A stretch of DNA of 64,000 bases from SAR324 cluster bacterium. Lineage in GTDB: Bacteria; SAR324; NAC60-12. A program made the translations under genes and the position numbers. Location: assembly GCA_028281495.1 (NCBI GenBank), contig JANQJU010000064.1, forward strand, positions 310,001 to 374,000, in the 5' to 3' direction. Below, in pieces: positions 25,872 to 35,602 of the stretch. How positions within the stretch are numbered: the first letter of the stretch is position 1; the number at the start of each line of letters is the position of its first letter. The notes beneath the pieces are model-generated. The model ran no database searches and was not told where the DNA came from. It saw nothing but the letters and a program-made list of their open reading frames with translations.

Positions 25872-27896
25872 ATGACCCTGCGTACTAAAATCCTTACGGC
25901 GTTTTTCGTAGCGGGCATTCTGCCTATGATGATTCTGGGTGGAGTTGCCTTTTATGTGGCCATTGAAGCTCTAGAAAATGTGCAGGAAGGGGGCACGAAT
26001 GCGGTAGTAGAGCGCGCAAAAGAGCAGTTGGTAACTATCCGCGACGCTCGTAAGGATCAGATCACTTCCTATTTATTTGGCGTGACCAATGTGTTGAACC
26101 TGCTCAATCGCAGTTTCGAGATCATCGAAAGCCTCAACGAATTTGAATTTGCCTTCCAAGCCGACTCAGGGCTGGTTGAACTCAAAAATGTAATCAACAA
26201 ACCCACCTATGGCACTGCCCACGAGAAGTATCACAGTTCACTATCGCGCTATGTGGAAGTATACGGGTTTTATGATCTCTTCCTCTTCGATGCCGGAGGC
26301 AATCTGGTCTACACGGTGGCCAAAGAAGACGATTTTGCGACGAACTTCATCGACGGCCCTTATGCCAGTACCGGGTTGGGGAAAGCTTTTCGGTCCGCGA
26401 TTCAGGGAAATATTTCATTTCAAGACTTCGAACCTTATGCCCCGTCGGCCAATGCGCCTGCCGCGTTCTTGGCATCGCCGGTCTTGGATGAGGATTATGA
26501 AGTGTTAGGCGTGGTGGCGATTCAGTTGTCCATCGATGAAATTTCCAAAGTGATGGGCAATGCCTCGGGTTTGGGAAAAACGGGAGAAACTTATCTGGTG
26601 GGGGCGGACCTACGCATGCGCTCCAACTCCAGACTCAACCCCGATTACACGGTGGAAAACAGCTTCCGTCAAAACTTGACGGTGGAAACGAAGCCGATTC
26701 AAACTGCTTTGGAGGGCAAGAGCGGAGTCTTGGAAGCGAAAGATTATCGAGGAATGGATGTGCTGAGTGCGTATTCATTTGTTGAATTCACTGGAGTGCG
26801 GTGGGCGTTACTAGCGGAACTAGACAAATCCGAAGCTTATGAGCAGGCTGCGCGGCTTGCGGAAGCGCAAGGCAACGACATCAAGAATGCGGAAAACACA
26901 CTTTGGGGTGCCGTGTTCGGTGTGGGGGTGGTGGCTTCCGCAGGGGGATTGTTGATTTTCTTTTTTATCGTGCGGAATCTGTATGGAAGATTGCGACGTG
27001 TGGAACGCATGGCCGGGGATGTTTCTACAGCATCCGAGCAATTGTCTTCGGGATCCCAAATTCAAAATTCTGCTGTAGAGGAGATCAGCGCCTCGTTGCA
27101 GGAATTGATTGCCTCGATTCAAGATGTGGCCGAGCATTCCAGCAATGTTTCTAATGCAGCTCACAGTTCAGCAGAACAAGCTAAAGCGGGCGGGGATGCG
27201 GTCCTGAAGGCGATTGAAGCGATGCAGTTGATCAGCGATTCCTCAAAAAAGGTGACCGACATCATCGTCGTGATTTCCGATATTGCCGAACAGACCAATT
27301 TATTGGCCCTCAATGCCGCGATAGAAGCAGCGCGTGCCGGAGAACAAGGCAAAGGCTTTGCAGTGGTCGCCGATGAAGTGCGGAAACTGGCAGAACGCAG
27401 TGCGACAGCCACTCAAGAAATCACTCATCTGATCAAGGAAAGTGGAACGCGAGTAGAAGAAGGAGTGGGGTTGTCACACACTGCGGGTGAGATGCTACAA
27501 GCGATTGTGAATCATGTGGACAAAACTGCTGAGATGGTAGAACAGATTTCTGCTGCTACGGAAGAACAGGCAGCCACATCCAATTCGATAAAAGATGGAA
27601 TGAACCAGATTTCAGGAACGGTTCAGGAAAACGCGGCGGCTTCTGAAAAGCTTTCCGTTTCCGCTTTTGAAATGAGCAGTGACATTGGTCGAGTGATCAG
27701 TGGCAAAAACCGTGGAAAACCTTCGTCATCCAATCTCTCATCAACTCCTCCGGCTCAAGATCCTAACTTCAACGCAGCCTCACCGTCCTCGGTGTCTCCT
27801 GCTCCTCGCTACACATCTCCGGCCATGTTGGCCATTTCCAATTCGTCTGCCCCGGCTCCCAAAGGCAACAAGGATGAGGATTATCTCGACTGGTAG
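25872..27896 (+). CDS. Methyl-accepting chemotaxis protein with a double-Cache-like sensor
   Basis: 674 residues. A first membrane helix (about 8-30), a periplasmic region of roughly 300 residues with the ...GFYDLFLFDAGGNLVYT and GKTGETYLVGADLRMRSNSR patterns of double-Cache sensors, a second helix (about 343-367), then the cytoplasmic coiled coil. The signalling tip (IAEQTNLLALNAAIEAARAGEQGKGFAVVADEVRKLAERS) is fully conserved. No clear HAMP linker follows the second helix, and the C-terminus (DEDYLDW) is not the canonical CheR-tethering pentapeptide. Cache domains often bind amino acids or organic acids. It lies between cheW and cheR. Confidence 0.95.
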   Translation: MTLRTKILTAFFVAGILPMMILGGVAFYVAIEALENVQEGGTNAVVERAKEQLVTIRDARKDQITSYLFGVTNVLNLLNRSFEIIESLNEFEFAFQADSGLVELKNVINKPTYGTAHEKYHSSLSRYVEVYGFYDLFLFDAGGNLVYTVAKEDDFATNFIDGPYASTGLGKAFRSAIQGNISFQDFEPYAPSANAPAAFLASPVLDEDYEVLGVVAIQLSIDEISKVMGNASGLGKTGETYLVGADLRMRSNSRLNPDYTVENSFRQNLTVETKPIQTALEGKSGVLEAKDYRGMDVLSAYSFVEFTGVRWALLAELDKSEAYEQAARLAEAQGNDIKNAENTLWGAVFGVGVVASAGGLLIFFFIVRNLYGRLRRVERMAGDVSTASEQLSSGSQIQNSAVEEISASLQELIASIQDVAEHSSNVSNAAHSSAEQAKAGGDAVLKAIEAMQLISDSSKKVTDIIVVISDIAEQTNLLALNAAIEAARAGEQGKGFAVVADEVRKLAERSATATQEITHLIKESGTRVEEGVGLSHTAGEMLQAIVNHVDKTAEMVEQISAATEEQAATSNSIKDGMNQISGTVQENAAASEKLSVSAFEMSSDIGRVISGKNRGKPSSSNLSSTPPAQDPNFNAASPSSVSPAPRYTSPAMLAISNSSAPAPKGNKDEDYLDW

Positions 27897-27928
27897 TTCG
27901 CCATCCATCCTCAGAAAAGAAAGGATTT

Positions 27929-28729
27929 ATGGAAGCATCCTTAACACTCACGAAGCAAGAACTCGAAAAATTTGCTGACATTGCCTACCGAGAGACGGGA
28001 ATCCGGATTTCTCCCCAGAAATTGGAGCTGATGAACAATCGGCTCAGTCGGCGATTGCGTGAACTGAATTTGCGTTCATTTCGAGATTACCTAGAAATGC
28101 TTCAACGACCGGGTTCCAATGAGATGTCGAATTTTGTGGAAACTATCACGACCAATGAAACTTATTTTTTTCGATGTCCCCGGCATTTTCGATTGCTCAG
28201 TCGACAAATCCTCAACACCTTCCAGTCGCCGACCATCGATGTGTGGAGCGCGGCCTGTTCCACAGGAGAAGAACCCTACTCTTTGGCCATTGCACTGCTA
28301 GAGCGTATGCCCAATGCTCGCAACCGAAAAATTCGTATTTTTGCCAGCGATATTGATCGCAAAGTGTTGAAAAAAGCTTCCGATGGTGTGTATGGCGATT
28401 ATGCCCTTCGCTTCGTGCGTCCTGAGTTTTTGAAAAAATACTTCATTCCCCTCAACAATGGCATGTATCAAGTGATCCCCGAATTGCGACAGATGGTGCT
28501 GTTTGGCCAGCACAACCTGCAAAACCCCTTCCCTAAAGGAAAGGTGGATCTGATTTTTTGCCGTAACGTGTTGATCTATTTCGATGACCAAAGCAAAGAC
28601 CAAGTGTTTCGCAATTTGCTGGGTGCGCTCCGCCCCAACGGATATCTGTTTTTGGGAGAATCGGAAATCGTTCCTCCTTTATCCGGTGTCCATCGGGTGG
28701 AAGCCTCAGTGGCTCAGAAGAAAGGGTGA
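27929..28729 (+). CDS. cheR: Chemoreceptor glutamate methyltransferase CheR
   Basis: 266 residues. The N-terminal helical domain (FADIAYRETGIRISPQKLELM, RLRELNL) is followed by the SAM-binding domain with TTNETYFFR, VWSAACSTGEEPYSLAIAL, and the DLIFCRNVLIYF segment. It methylates receptor glutamates to adjust adaptation. Its partner esterase CheB is not in the window, so demethylation must be encoded elsewhere or be replaced by CheD-driven control. Overlap with the cheD region is close. Confidence 0.95.
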   Translation: MEASLTLTKQELEKFADIAYRETGIRISPQKLELMNNRLSRRLRELNLRSFRDYLEMLQRPGSNEMSNFVETITTNETYFFRCPRHFRLLSRQILNTFQSPTIDVWSAACSTGEEPYSLAIALLERMPNARNRKIRIFASDIDRKVLKKASDGVYGDYALRFVRPEFLKKYFIPLNNGMYQVIPELRQMVLFGQHNLQNPFPKGKVDLIFCRNVLIYFDDQSKDQVFRNLLGALRPNGYLFLGESEIVPPLSGVHRVEASVAQKKG

Positions 28730-28734
28730 TCAAC

Positions 28735-29208
28735 ATGGGAAAAATCATACGGGTCCCGATTGCGGGAGCCGGAGTCGGGAGCCACGGCGACACCTTATTC
28801 ACGGTGGTTGGTTCCTGTGTCGCAATCATGCTGTTTGATAAAAAGCATCACATTGGCGGAATGGTGCACATCATGCTGGGCTATTCCAATCAACGGAAAG
28901 ACAATCCTGCCAAATACGCAGACACCGCAATTCCCTACCTGATTCGATTGATGGCCCAACGGGGTGCAGCCCCCCATCGACTGGTAGGGGCCAAAATTTC
29001 TGGTGGGGGGGAGATGTTCCCCGTAGCGAATCCAGAACAAAGCGTGTCTCGCAATAATGTGAAAGCCGTCAAGGCCCTTTTGGCGGAACACAAGATTCGT
29101 GTCATTTCTGAAGATACGGGTGGGAAAACAGGCAGGCGTATTTCATTCGATTTAGTGACTGGGCGCGTGATGGTGTCCATGCAAGGCGAACCGGACAAAA
29201 TCCTATGA
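28735..29208 (+). CDS. cheD: Chemoreceptor glutamine deamidase CheD
   Basis: 157 residues from the ATG at 28735, chosen because AAGAAAGGG lies upstream at the right distance; a GTG at 28726 overlapping the cheR stop is less likely. The catalytic set of CheD is present: a Thr (about 23), Cys28 in VVGSCVAIML and His45 in GGMVHIML, plus the ISGGGEMF segment. CheD converts receptor glutamines to glutamates and can bind CheC in other bacteria. A CheC-like domain is encoded elsewhere in the window at 48074. Confidence 0.95.
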   Translation: MGKIIRVPIAGAGVGSHGDTLFTVVGSCVAIMLFDKKHHIGGMVHIMLGYSNQRKDNPAKYADTAIPYLIRLMAQRGAAPHRLVGAKISGGGEMFPVANPEQSVSRNNVKAVKALLAEHKIRVISEDTGGKTGRRISFDLVTGRVMVSMQGEPDKIL

Positions 29209-29216
29209 GGTAACTT

Positions 29217-32009
29217 ATGTCCCAAATCAAAATTTCAATTGGCGTGATTAAAGCCGCTCTAGACCATTCTTTGAATGGCATTTGTATTGTTCAACCGGGA
29301 GCGACTCCCGGTGAGGAACCCCGCATCGTCTATGTGAATCAGGCATTTTGCGATATGTCGAAATTCAAGACCAAAGAACTGTTGGGGAAGGTGCCCCCAT
29401 TTTTGTCCGATTCGGTACGGTTCGATCTAGGGGATGGGGAACATCCCTATGTGGGGGAAGGCGTGCTTCATTGTAAATTTTCTCCAACAGGAGAAGGATG
29501 CCCAGTCTCGTTGAAGCTGTCCCATTTCACGCATCAAGATCGTGAATACATCATGGGAAGTTTCCAAGACCGCTCGGAAATCGTGAGAGAGCGAGCCGTC
29601 CAGCAAACTCTCAAAAGCGAACACAATGCTCGGTTGGGTACGTTGCTTTCTCATATTCCTGATGTGGTGTGGGAATGCGATGCCCATCTCCGATTCATTT
29701 CCGTGAGTGCTAATGTTCAAAAGATATTGGGTTATTCCGCTGAAGATCTCATTGGAGAACCTTTGTATGGCCACATGCCGGATGAGTTTCAGGCGTTTTT
29801 CCGGGAGGCTTTTCCTGAAGGGGAACCTTTGCTTGCCTTGGAACGGATTCGTTTTCCATTTGAAAAACCCAATGGCAAAGAAGTGACCTTGGAGCTTTCG
29901 GCCAATCCTCTGCGAGATAGTGATGGCCAGACCTACGGAATGATTGGGATCACCCGAGATGTGACCACCGATCTGCAATTGGAAGAAGGCTCGAAAGATT
30001 TGGCTTCGGGCATGATGATTAAAGTCAATGCTCAATGCCAATTGATCTCAGCCGCTCCTGAGATACAGCGATTTTTAGGCTTCGATCCGAGTACAATGGA
30101 TCCTCATCCCGATTTCATTCAATTTTTGGTGGATGGGTCGGTAGAACCATTGTTTTCTTTTGCATTCATGCAGCAAGAAGACGTGCCGTTTCCTGTGGAA
30201 GTACGAATTGCAGATGAAACCGGACAAAGTCACGATTTCACCGTTGATCTCAAGTACAACACCGAGGAAGACATTATGGAAGGCGAGTTGGCTCCAGCCG
30301 GGGCCAATGAACAGCTTGCAGTGATGAATCAAAAAATGGAGCAGCAAAAAGAATCGATGGAAATGGCCATCGATCCGGAAATGCGACAAACCGTTCTGGA
30401 CGACAGTCAAAATCTTGCCGGGGAAATCCTGGCACTGATCAAAGCTTTGGAATCATTTGGCTATCCTCAAGAAGATGCGTTGGATTTGCAAGAATTTGGA
30501 GAATTCATCCAAGATAAAAATATCCACGAATATCGAGAAAACTTAAGGCTGCTGGGTAACAAGGTGCATGGATTGAAAGGGACATCGGGCTTTTTGATTT
30601 CTGCCTCGAAACAGTTGTGTCATCGAGTGGAAGAGATCACTCGGCCGCTAGCCGAGCAGAAACTGGTGCTCACGGTTTCGATTGCACGTTTACTCAAGCA
30701 ATTCATCTTCAAAGTGCAAGAGATGTTAGAGCAATTTCAAAAAGACCCCGAAAGCGTGTTCGACATCGAAGATTGGCTGATCCGCATCGACGAAGCTTTG
30801 GAACGTGGCCTCGCTTATCTAGGCGATCAAACTGGCGACTTGGTTACCTTGATTGTCCAACGCAGCACCCAAACGGAAGGTTCCCAACAGCGCAAAGCAG
30901 AAGAATTCATTTCGGTGTCGCAACAGGGATATGAAACGCTTTCTCAGCAAGTGAAAGGACTCTTTTATATGGTTTCGGAAACCCTTTCCGATGACCGCTT
31001 GGTGAAAGCCGGTAGCCTCTACAACGAATTTTTAGACACCCATCAGAAGATCATCAAAGTCCCCCCCGATCTCACTCGCTATGAACGGCTGATTCCCAAC
31101 ATTGCCCAAGAATATGGCAAAGAAGCAGAATTTGTGCTGAATAACAACGGAGTCCGTGCTGACCGAGAGTTTTGGAATGCCTTGCATGAGATCTTCAATC
31201 ACAGCCTCAAGAATGCCGTCATTCATGGTTTGGAAACTCCCGATGAACGCGAGGCGGCAGGTAAAGAAACACTAGGGAAAGTGATGGTGGACATTCAAGA
31301 AGATGCGCTTCATTTGTATGTTCGTATTTCTGATGATGGCCGTGGAATCAATATTCAGAAAATCACAGAAAAAGCGCTAGAGAGCCATATTGTGGCAGCA
31401 GAACAACTGCACAGTATGACCAAAGAGGAGATTTTGAATTTGGTGTTTGTGCAAGGCGTTTCCACCGCCGATTCCTTAGATGACAACGCCGGACGCGGTG
31501 TGGGGATGAATGCGGTGCAAGAAGCCATGCGTCAATTCCAAGGCAGTTGTCGCATTACATCAGAATTGGGCGAAGGCACCTCTTGGCAATTCAGCTTTCC
31601 CAAAAGCAATGTTTCTTTGCCCTGTTTTATTGTCACGGTGGGAGACTTGCCCATCGCGATTCCAGAAAATCACGTGGAAGCGTTTCAGGGCTACCAGACG
31701 GAGTATGTGAGACAAATCAATCAAAAAACAATCTACCGTCGCAACGAGGAGGTGATCCCGTTGCTCGATTCCCGCTACTTTTTTGATTCCGATGTGCATG
31801 TGGATGAAACCAGTATCCGCCGCATTCTGATCATTCATGCGGATGATAAAAAAATGGGAATTGTGATCAATGACATCATCCACCATGCCACCTTGCCGAT
31901 CCTTCCATTGCCTGAAGAGTATCGGCAAGTGCCTATTTATTTGGGAGCCACTCTGTATGGCAGCGATCCCGTTTTGGTACTCAATGCCAATTACATGTTT
32001 ATGAACTGA
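29217..32009 (+). CDS. CheA-type histidine kinase with PAS sensor domains
   Basis: 930 residues. Order: a PAS-like domain (about 10-125), a second PAS (about 145-255, with FISVSANVQKILGYSAEDLIGE), perhaps a third diverged one, a phosphotransfer helix bundle with His451 in VHGLKGTSG, a dimer/linker region, a HATPase domain with a CheA-like N box (HEIFNHSLKNAVIHGLETPDER) and DDGRGINI, and a C-terminal CheW-like regulatory domain (LPCFIVTVGDLPIAIPENHVEAF). Unlike standard CheA, P1 is internal, P2 is not seen and two PAS modules lead. It may thus integrate cytosolic redox, oxygen or small-molecule cues with receptor input. No CheY or CheB lies alongside. Confidence 0.9.
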   Translation: MSQIKISIGVIKAALDHSLNGICIVQPGATPGEEPRIVYVNQAFCDMSKFKTKELLGKVPPFLSDSVRFDLGDGEHPYVGEGVLHCKFSPTGEGCPVSLKLSHFTHQDREYIMGSFQDRSEIVRERAVQQTLKSEHNARLGTLLSHIPDVVWECDAHLRFISVSANVQKILGYSAEDLIGEPLYGHMPDEFQAFFREAFPEGEPLLALERIRFPFEKPNGKEVTLELSANPLRDSDGQTYGMIGITRDVTTDLQLEEGSKDLASGMMIKVNAQCQLISAAPEIQRFLGFDPSTMDPHPDFIQFLVDGSVEPLFSFAFMQQEDVPFPVEVRIADETGQSHDFTVDLKYNTEEDIMEGELAPAGANEQLAVMNQKMEQQKESMEMAIDPEMRQTVLDDSQNLAGEILALIKALESFGYPQEDALDLQEFGEFIQDKNIHEYRENLRLLGNKVHGLKGTSGFLISASKQLCHRVEEITRPLAEQKLVLTVSIARLLKQFIFKVQEMLEQFQKDPESVFDIEDWLIRIDEALERGLAYLGDQTGDLVTLIVQRSTQTEGSQQRKAEEFISVSQQGYETLSQQVKGLFYMVSETLSDDRLVKAGSLYNEFLDTHQKIIKVPPDLTRYERLIPNIAQEYGKEAEFVLNNNGVRADREFWNALHEIFNHSLKNAVIHGLETPDEREAAGKETLGKVMVDIQEDALHLYVRISDDGRGINIQKITEKALESHIVAAEQLHSMTKEEILNLVFVQGVSTADSLDDNAGRGVGMNAVQEAMRQFQGSCRITSELGEGTSWQFSFPKSNVSLPCFIVTVGDLPIAIPENHVEAFQGYQTEYVRQINQKTIYRRNEEVIPLLDSRYFFDSDVHVDETSIRRILIIHADDKKMGIVINDIIHHATLPILPLPEEYRQVPIYLGATLYGSDPVLVLNANYMFMN

Positions 32010-32033
32010 GGGAGAGGAAATCACTCAGGCGAG

Positions 32034-32771
32034 TTAATCCTCCCCTTTGATTATCATACGCAGCACCGTGTCCTTATCGGTTTCAGAAGTCTTCCGTTCA
32101 CCGACCAAACATCCATTTTTCATCACATAGACACGATCTGCCAAATCAAACACGTCATGCAAATCGTGGCTGATCAGAAAGATACCGATTTTGTCCTGTT
32201 TGAGTTGTTTGATCAGATCAGCCACCATCGCAGTTTCATGAGGTCCTAAGGCAGCAGTCGGCTCGTCCATGATCAAGATCTTGGCGTTGAAATGGATGGC
32301 ACGACCAATGGCGACCGATTGACGTTGTCCCCCCGAAAGCGATTTCACCGAATCTTTGATGTTGGTGAAATTCGGATTCAAGCGTTGCAACACTTTCCGA
32401 GTGGCATGTTCCATCGCATGCTCATCAAGAGCACCCCACGGAGTCATGATTTCCCGGCCTAAAAATAAATTGGCACTGGCATCGAGGTGATCTGCCAGAG
32501 CTAAGGTCTGATAGATCGTTTCGATACCGTATGTGCGAGAATCGCGTGGATTTTCAATGGTGGCTTTTTGGCCGTTGATCAGAATGTCGCCTTGGTCCAG
32601 TACAATGGCTCCGGAGAGCATTTTCATCAGTGTGGATTTCCCAGCTCCATTGTGGCCCAACAAGCCCACGACTTCTCCAGGCTGCAAAGTCACACTCACA
32701 TCCTCAACAGCATGCACACCTCCAAAGAGTTTATAAATATGGCGCATTTCTACCAGCGGTGTGGTGGTCAT
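32034..32771 (-). CDS. Sugar ABC transporter ATP-binding protein (single-domain XylG/FrcA type)
   Basis: 245 residues from the ATG at 32771, which has a GGAGGAACT site. Walker A GHNGAGKST, signature LSGGQRQ and Walker B ILIMDEPTAALG are all present. XylG/RbsA proteins normally hold two ATPase domains in about 500 residues; this is a single domain, as in FrcA, and would work as a homodimer. It is the last of three genes of a xylose/ribose-type importer and lies 11 bases after the permease stop. Confidence 0.92.
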   Translation of the reverse strand: MTTTPLVEMRHIYKLFGGVHAVEDVSVTLQPGEVVGLLGHNGAGKSTLMKMLSGAIVLDQGDILINGQKATIENPRDSRTYGIETIYQTLALADHLDASANLFLGREIMTPWGALDEHAMEHATRKVLQRLNPNFTNIKDSVKSLSGGQRQSVAIGRAIHFNAKILIMDEPTAALGPHETAMVADLIKQLKQDKIGIFLISHDLHDVFDLADRVYVMKNGCLVGERKTSETDKDTVLRMIIKGED

Positions 32772-32782
32772 AGTTCCTCCTC

Positions 32783-33973
32783 TCATTTGCGGTTTTTGTT
32801 GTAGACGACGTCAAACCAGACCGCGAGAATAAGAACAAACCCGATAATCACTTGCCGCATCGCACTGGAAACGCCCAACAAGACCATGCCATTATCAAGG
32901 CTCTGCATGATCACAGCCCCCAAAATGGCTCCCGGAATGGTTCCGATACCTCCGGCTAAGGAAGTGCCTCCAATCACAGCAGCACCGATGACGTTCAATT
33001 CCGCCCAAGTTCCCATGGAATTGGTGCCCGCATTCAAACGCGCGGTGGTGATCACGGCGGCAATGGCCGAAAGTAATCCCATGATCATGAAGATGAGAGT
33101 TGTGACCCGTTTGATATTCACACCAGCCAATTCCGCCGCCTCTTGATTGCTACCCATGGCAAACACATGTCGCCCAAATCGGGTAACCCGTGCCAGCAAG
33201 GTCATCGCAATCACCACACCAATCAAAATGAGCACTGGAATGGGAATCCCCCGGGGAATTTCAGAGCGTGGTTTGTAATACGAGTTCATCACACTGACAA
33301 AGACCAAAATCAAAGCCGACCAGAAAACCATCATCCCCAATTCTGCCCACAGGGGTTTTAATGGAAATCCATACGCTTTTTGCCGAGATCGGCTTCGCCA
33401 GCTCAAAGTGACGACTGCGATAACTGCCAGAATGCCAAGAATCCAACTCCAGGTAGCTCCGATAGCTCCATCCACCCCACCACCTAGTAAAGAGTAGGTT
33501 GGATCCAATGGGGCCACGGTACGGCCATCGGTGATGAGGAACGCCCCGCCACGAAACATTAGAAAGCCACCCAAGGTCACAATGAAAGCGGGCACGCCAC
33601 GATAAGCGACCCAATAGCCTTGCCAAGCCCCCACGAGAGCACCAAAGGCCAATCCAGCGGCAATAGAAAGGGGCCAGCTCCACCCATACTCCAAGGTGAA
33701 AAGGTCGTGCTGCATGAACGCGATTCCCATACCAGTGAAGCCAAGCAGAGAACCAACAGAAAGATCGATATGACGGGCTACGATGATCAGCACCATGCCA
33801 GTCGACATGATTCCAACCACACTGCTTTGCACTGCCAAGTTGTACAGATTCCGAGAAGTTAGAAAAATGCCTCCGGTGATAACTTGCAATCCGCCCCAAA
33901 TGACGATCAAGGCAAACACCATAGATGCCAATCGGGGACTAATTCCAATAGTTTCAAAAAACGTTTTACTCAT
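32783..33973 (-). CDS. Sugar ABC transporter permease (XylH type)
   Basis: 396 residues with about ten membrane helices, starting at ATG 33973 behind a GGAGGGG site. The hallmark MVLIIVARHIDLSVGSLLGFTGMG, the GVPAFIVTLGGFLMFRG stretch and AVIGGTSLAGGIGTIPGAILGA all match branched/xylose-type permeases. It forms the membrane channel of the XylFGH-type importer with the flanking genes. Operon order is binding protein, permease, ATPase. Confidence 0.95.
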   Translation of the reverse strand: MSKTFFETIGISPRLASMVFALIVIWGGLQVITGGIFLTSRNLYNLAVQSSVVGIMSTGMVLIIVARHIDLSVGSLLGFTGMGIAFMQHDLFTLEYGWSWPLSIAAGLAFGALVGAWQGYWVAYRGVPAFIVTLGGFLMFRGGAFLITDGRTVAPLDPTYSLLGGGVDGAIGATWSWILGILAVIAVVTLSWRSRSRQKAYGFPLKPLWAELGMMVFWSALILVFVSVMNSYYKPRSEIPRGIPIPVLILIGVVIAMTLLARVTRFGRHVFAMGSNQEAAELAGVNIKRVTTLIFMIMGLLSAIAAVITTARLNAGTNSMGTWAELNVIGAAVIGGTSLAGGIGTIPGAILGAVIMQSLDNGMVLLGVSSAMRQVIIGFVLILAVWFDVVYNKNRK

Positions 33974-33997
33974 AGGCCCCTCCATCGGGTGGTTGAA

Positions 33998-35044
33998 TTA
34001 TTGACAAGCTGTGATGGATGGCAACGCGCCTTTGCACAAATCGGCTTTTTTGATCCAATTTTCAGCCAATACGATGTGAATATTGTGGGTTGTGATAGGA
34101 ATCGGAGGAAGCAAGACAGCATTCATGGTGAACCCCTTAGGACCTCCACTCCATTTGATGGATCCTTTGATTTTCTTAGGCTTTTTCCCTTCCGCCAAAT
34201 CCAAAGCGATATTGGCAGCCGCTCTTCCAAGTGCACGAGCATCTTTCCACACACTCACCGATTGAAGACCACGGGCCACTCGATTGAGAGCAGCGAAATC
34301 TCCATCTTGTCCCGAGACCGGAAGCCCTTCCAATCCCACGGCAGTGAGCGCTGCAACCACCCCACCGGCAGTGCCATCATTGGAAGCAACAATGGCATCC
34401 ACCTTGTTTTGATTGGCGGTTAAAATCTGTTCCATATTTTTTTGAGCCAATTCGGGTAACCAACCTTCAGTGTATTGCTCTCCAACCACTTCAATGTCAC
34501 CTCGATCGATGGCGTGTTGTAAGACTTGAAGTTGGCCTTGGTGCAACAGGCTCGCATTAGGGTCGGAAGGCGAGCCTTTGATAAAAACATACCGTCCCTT
34601 GGGTTTCTGATTGTAAACGGCACGCGCTTGCATGCGGCCCACTTCGACGTTGTCAAATGTCAGATAAAATACGCCGGGTGCTTCGATCAGCCGATCGTAT
34701 CCCACAACCGGAATGCCTTCTTGTTTTGCCCGGATGATCGCAGGCATGATGGCGTCTTTATCCTGTGCCAGAATGATCAGCGCGTCGGCTCCGCGAGCCA
34801 TGAGGCTTTCAATATCTGCCATCTGTTTCTCAACGGAACTCTGAGCATCGGCACTGATGTATTTGCCTCCACGAGCTTCCAATGCGGCTCTCATAGCGCC
34901 TTCATCTCGTTTCCAACGTTCTTCTTGGAAATTCGACCAACTCACACCAACGACCAATTCCTTGGCCACTACGATTTGTAAAGCGCTCCAGGTCAAAAAC
35001 ACGACCAACAACACTCCGAACTTTTTTAAGCTCATTCTTTTCAT
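33998..35044 (-). CDS. xylF: D-xylose-type periplasmic sugar-binding protein
   Basis: 348 residues with a signal peptide ending about ALQIVVAKE. The mature start VVGVSWSNFQEERWKRDEGAM, the ISADAQSSVEKQMADIESL block, and IVASNDGTAGGVVAAL closely follow the pattern of XylF, the high-affinity xylose receptor. GAGGAGAAT precedes the ATG. The gene opens the importer operon, following 558 bases without a gene. A ligand other than xylose is possible. Confidence 0.9.
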   Translation of the reverse strand: MKRMSLKKFGVLLVVFLTWSALQIVVAKELVVGVSWSNFQEERWKRDEGAMRAALEARGGKYISADAQSSVEKQMADIESLMARGADALIILAQDKDAIMPAIIRAKQEGIPVVGYDRLIEAPGVFYLTFDNVEVGRMQARAVYNQKPKGRYVFIKGSPSDPNASLLHQGQLQVLQHAIDRGDIEVVGEQYTEGWLPELAQKNMEQILTANQNKVDAIVASNDGTAGGVVAALTAVGLEGLPVSGQDGDFAALNRVARGLQSVSVWKDARALGRAAANIALDLAEGKKPKKIKGSIKWSGGPKGFTMNAVLLPPIPITTHNIHIVLAENWIKKADLCKGALPSITACQ

Positions 35045-35602
35045 AGGATTCTCCTCTCAGTAAAATTAGGGCTCCGTTGGATTTTTTAGTACCCTAATTA
35101 ATTTATTTAATAAAATATTTAGACATCAAAAATCACCACTGCGGATATATACCGTGGTGCGATTCCATCTAAATCCAGGATCGCAAAACTATAAAATGCC
35201 ACGAAACTTATGGCATATCATAAAATGATTTCTGAAATCAGATGGACTTTCTTAGAAAGAAATCCTGAATTAAATTAATAAAATTAATTAGTTAATAGCT
35301 GTTTATATCCAAGTCACCTTGTTCCCAAAGGGTATTGGAATCTTCCGCTATCATGAAATTATAAAAACGAGATTGGAAATCTTCAGGAAAGTCACCTCGA
35401 TCAAAATAATGAATCATCGACTTAAATAATTCATTATGTAAATTAAATAAATCCAAATCCTAAAGGCTGTCAAGTAAATTTTCACAATCCGGGAAACGAT
35501 GTCCTGTTTTTGCCCATTCTCTTGAGGTACGTACGCTTATTGTGTACGCTTATTGTGTACGCTTATCATGTACGTAGTTTATCAATGAAACGAGGAGGAA
35601 CT
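35045..35602. other. AT-rich intergenic region with promoters
   Basis: 558 bases between the divergent xylose importer and toxin-antitoxin operons. It is strongly AT-rich, as for promoters. A 13-base repeat (35532-35570) lies just before the antitoxin gene and is listed separately. No other gene or RNA was recognised. Confidence 0.5.
35532..35570 (+). promoter_or_regulatory. Three 13-base iterons upstream of the toxin-antitoxin operon
   Basis: TACGCTTATTGTG at 35532 and 35545, and TACGCTTATCATG at 35558, lie directly head to tail, ending 32 bases before the antitoxin start. Phd/YefM-type antitoxins repress their own operon by binding repeated or palindromic boxes at this position, so these are likely operator sites. 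The flanking GTACGTAC may belong to it. Confidence 0.6.
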
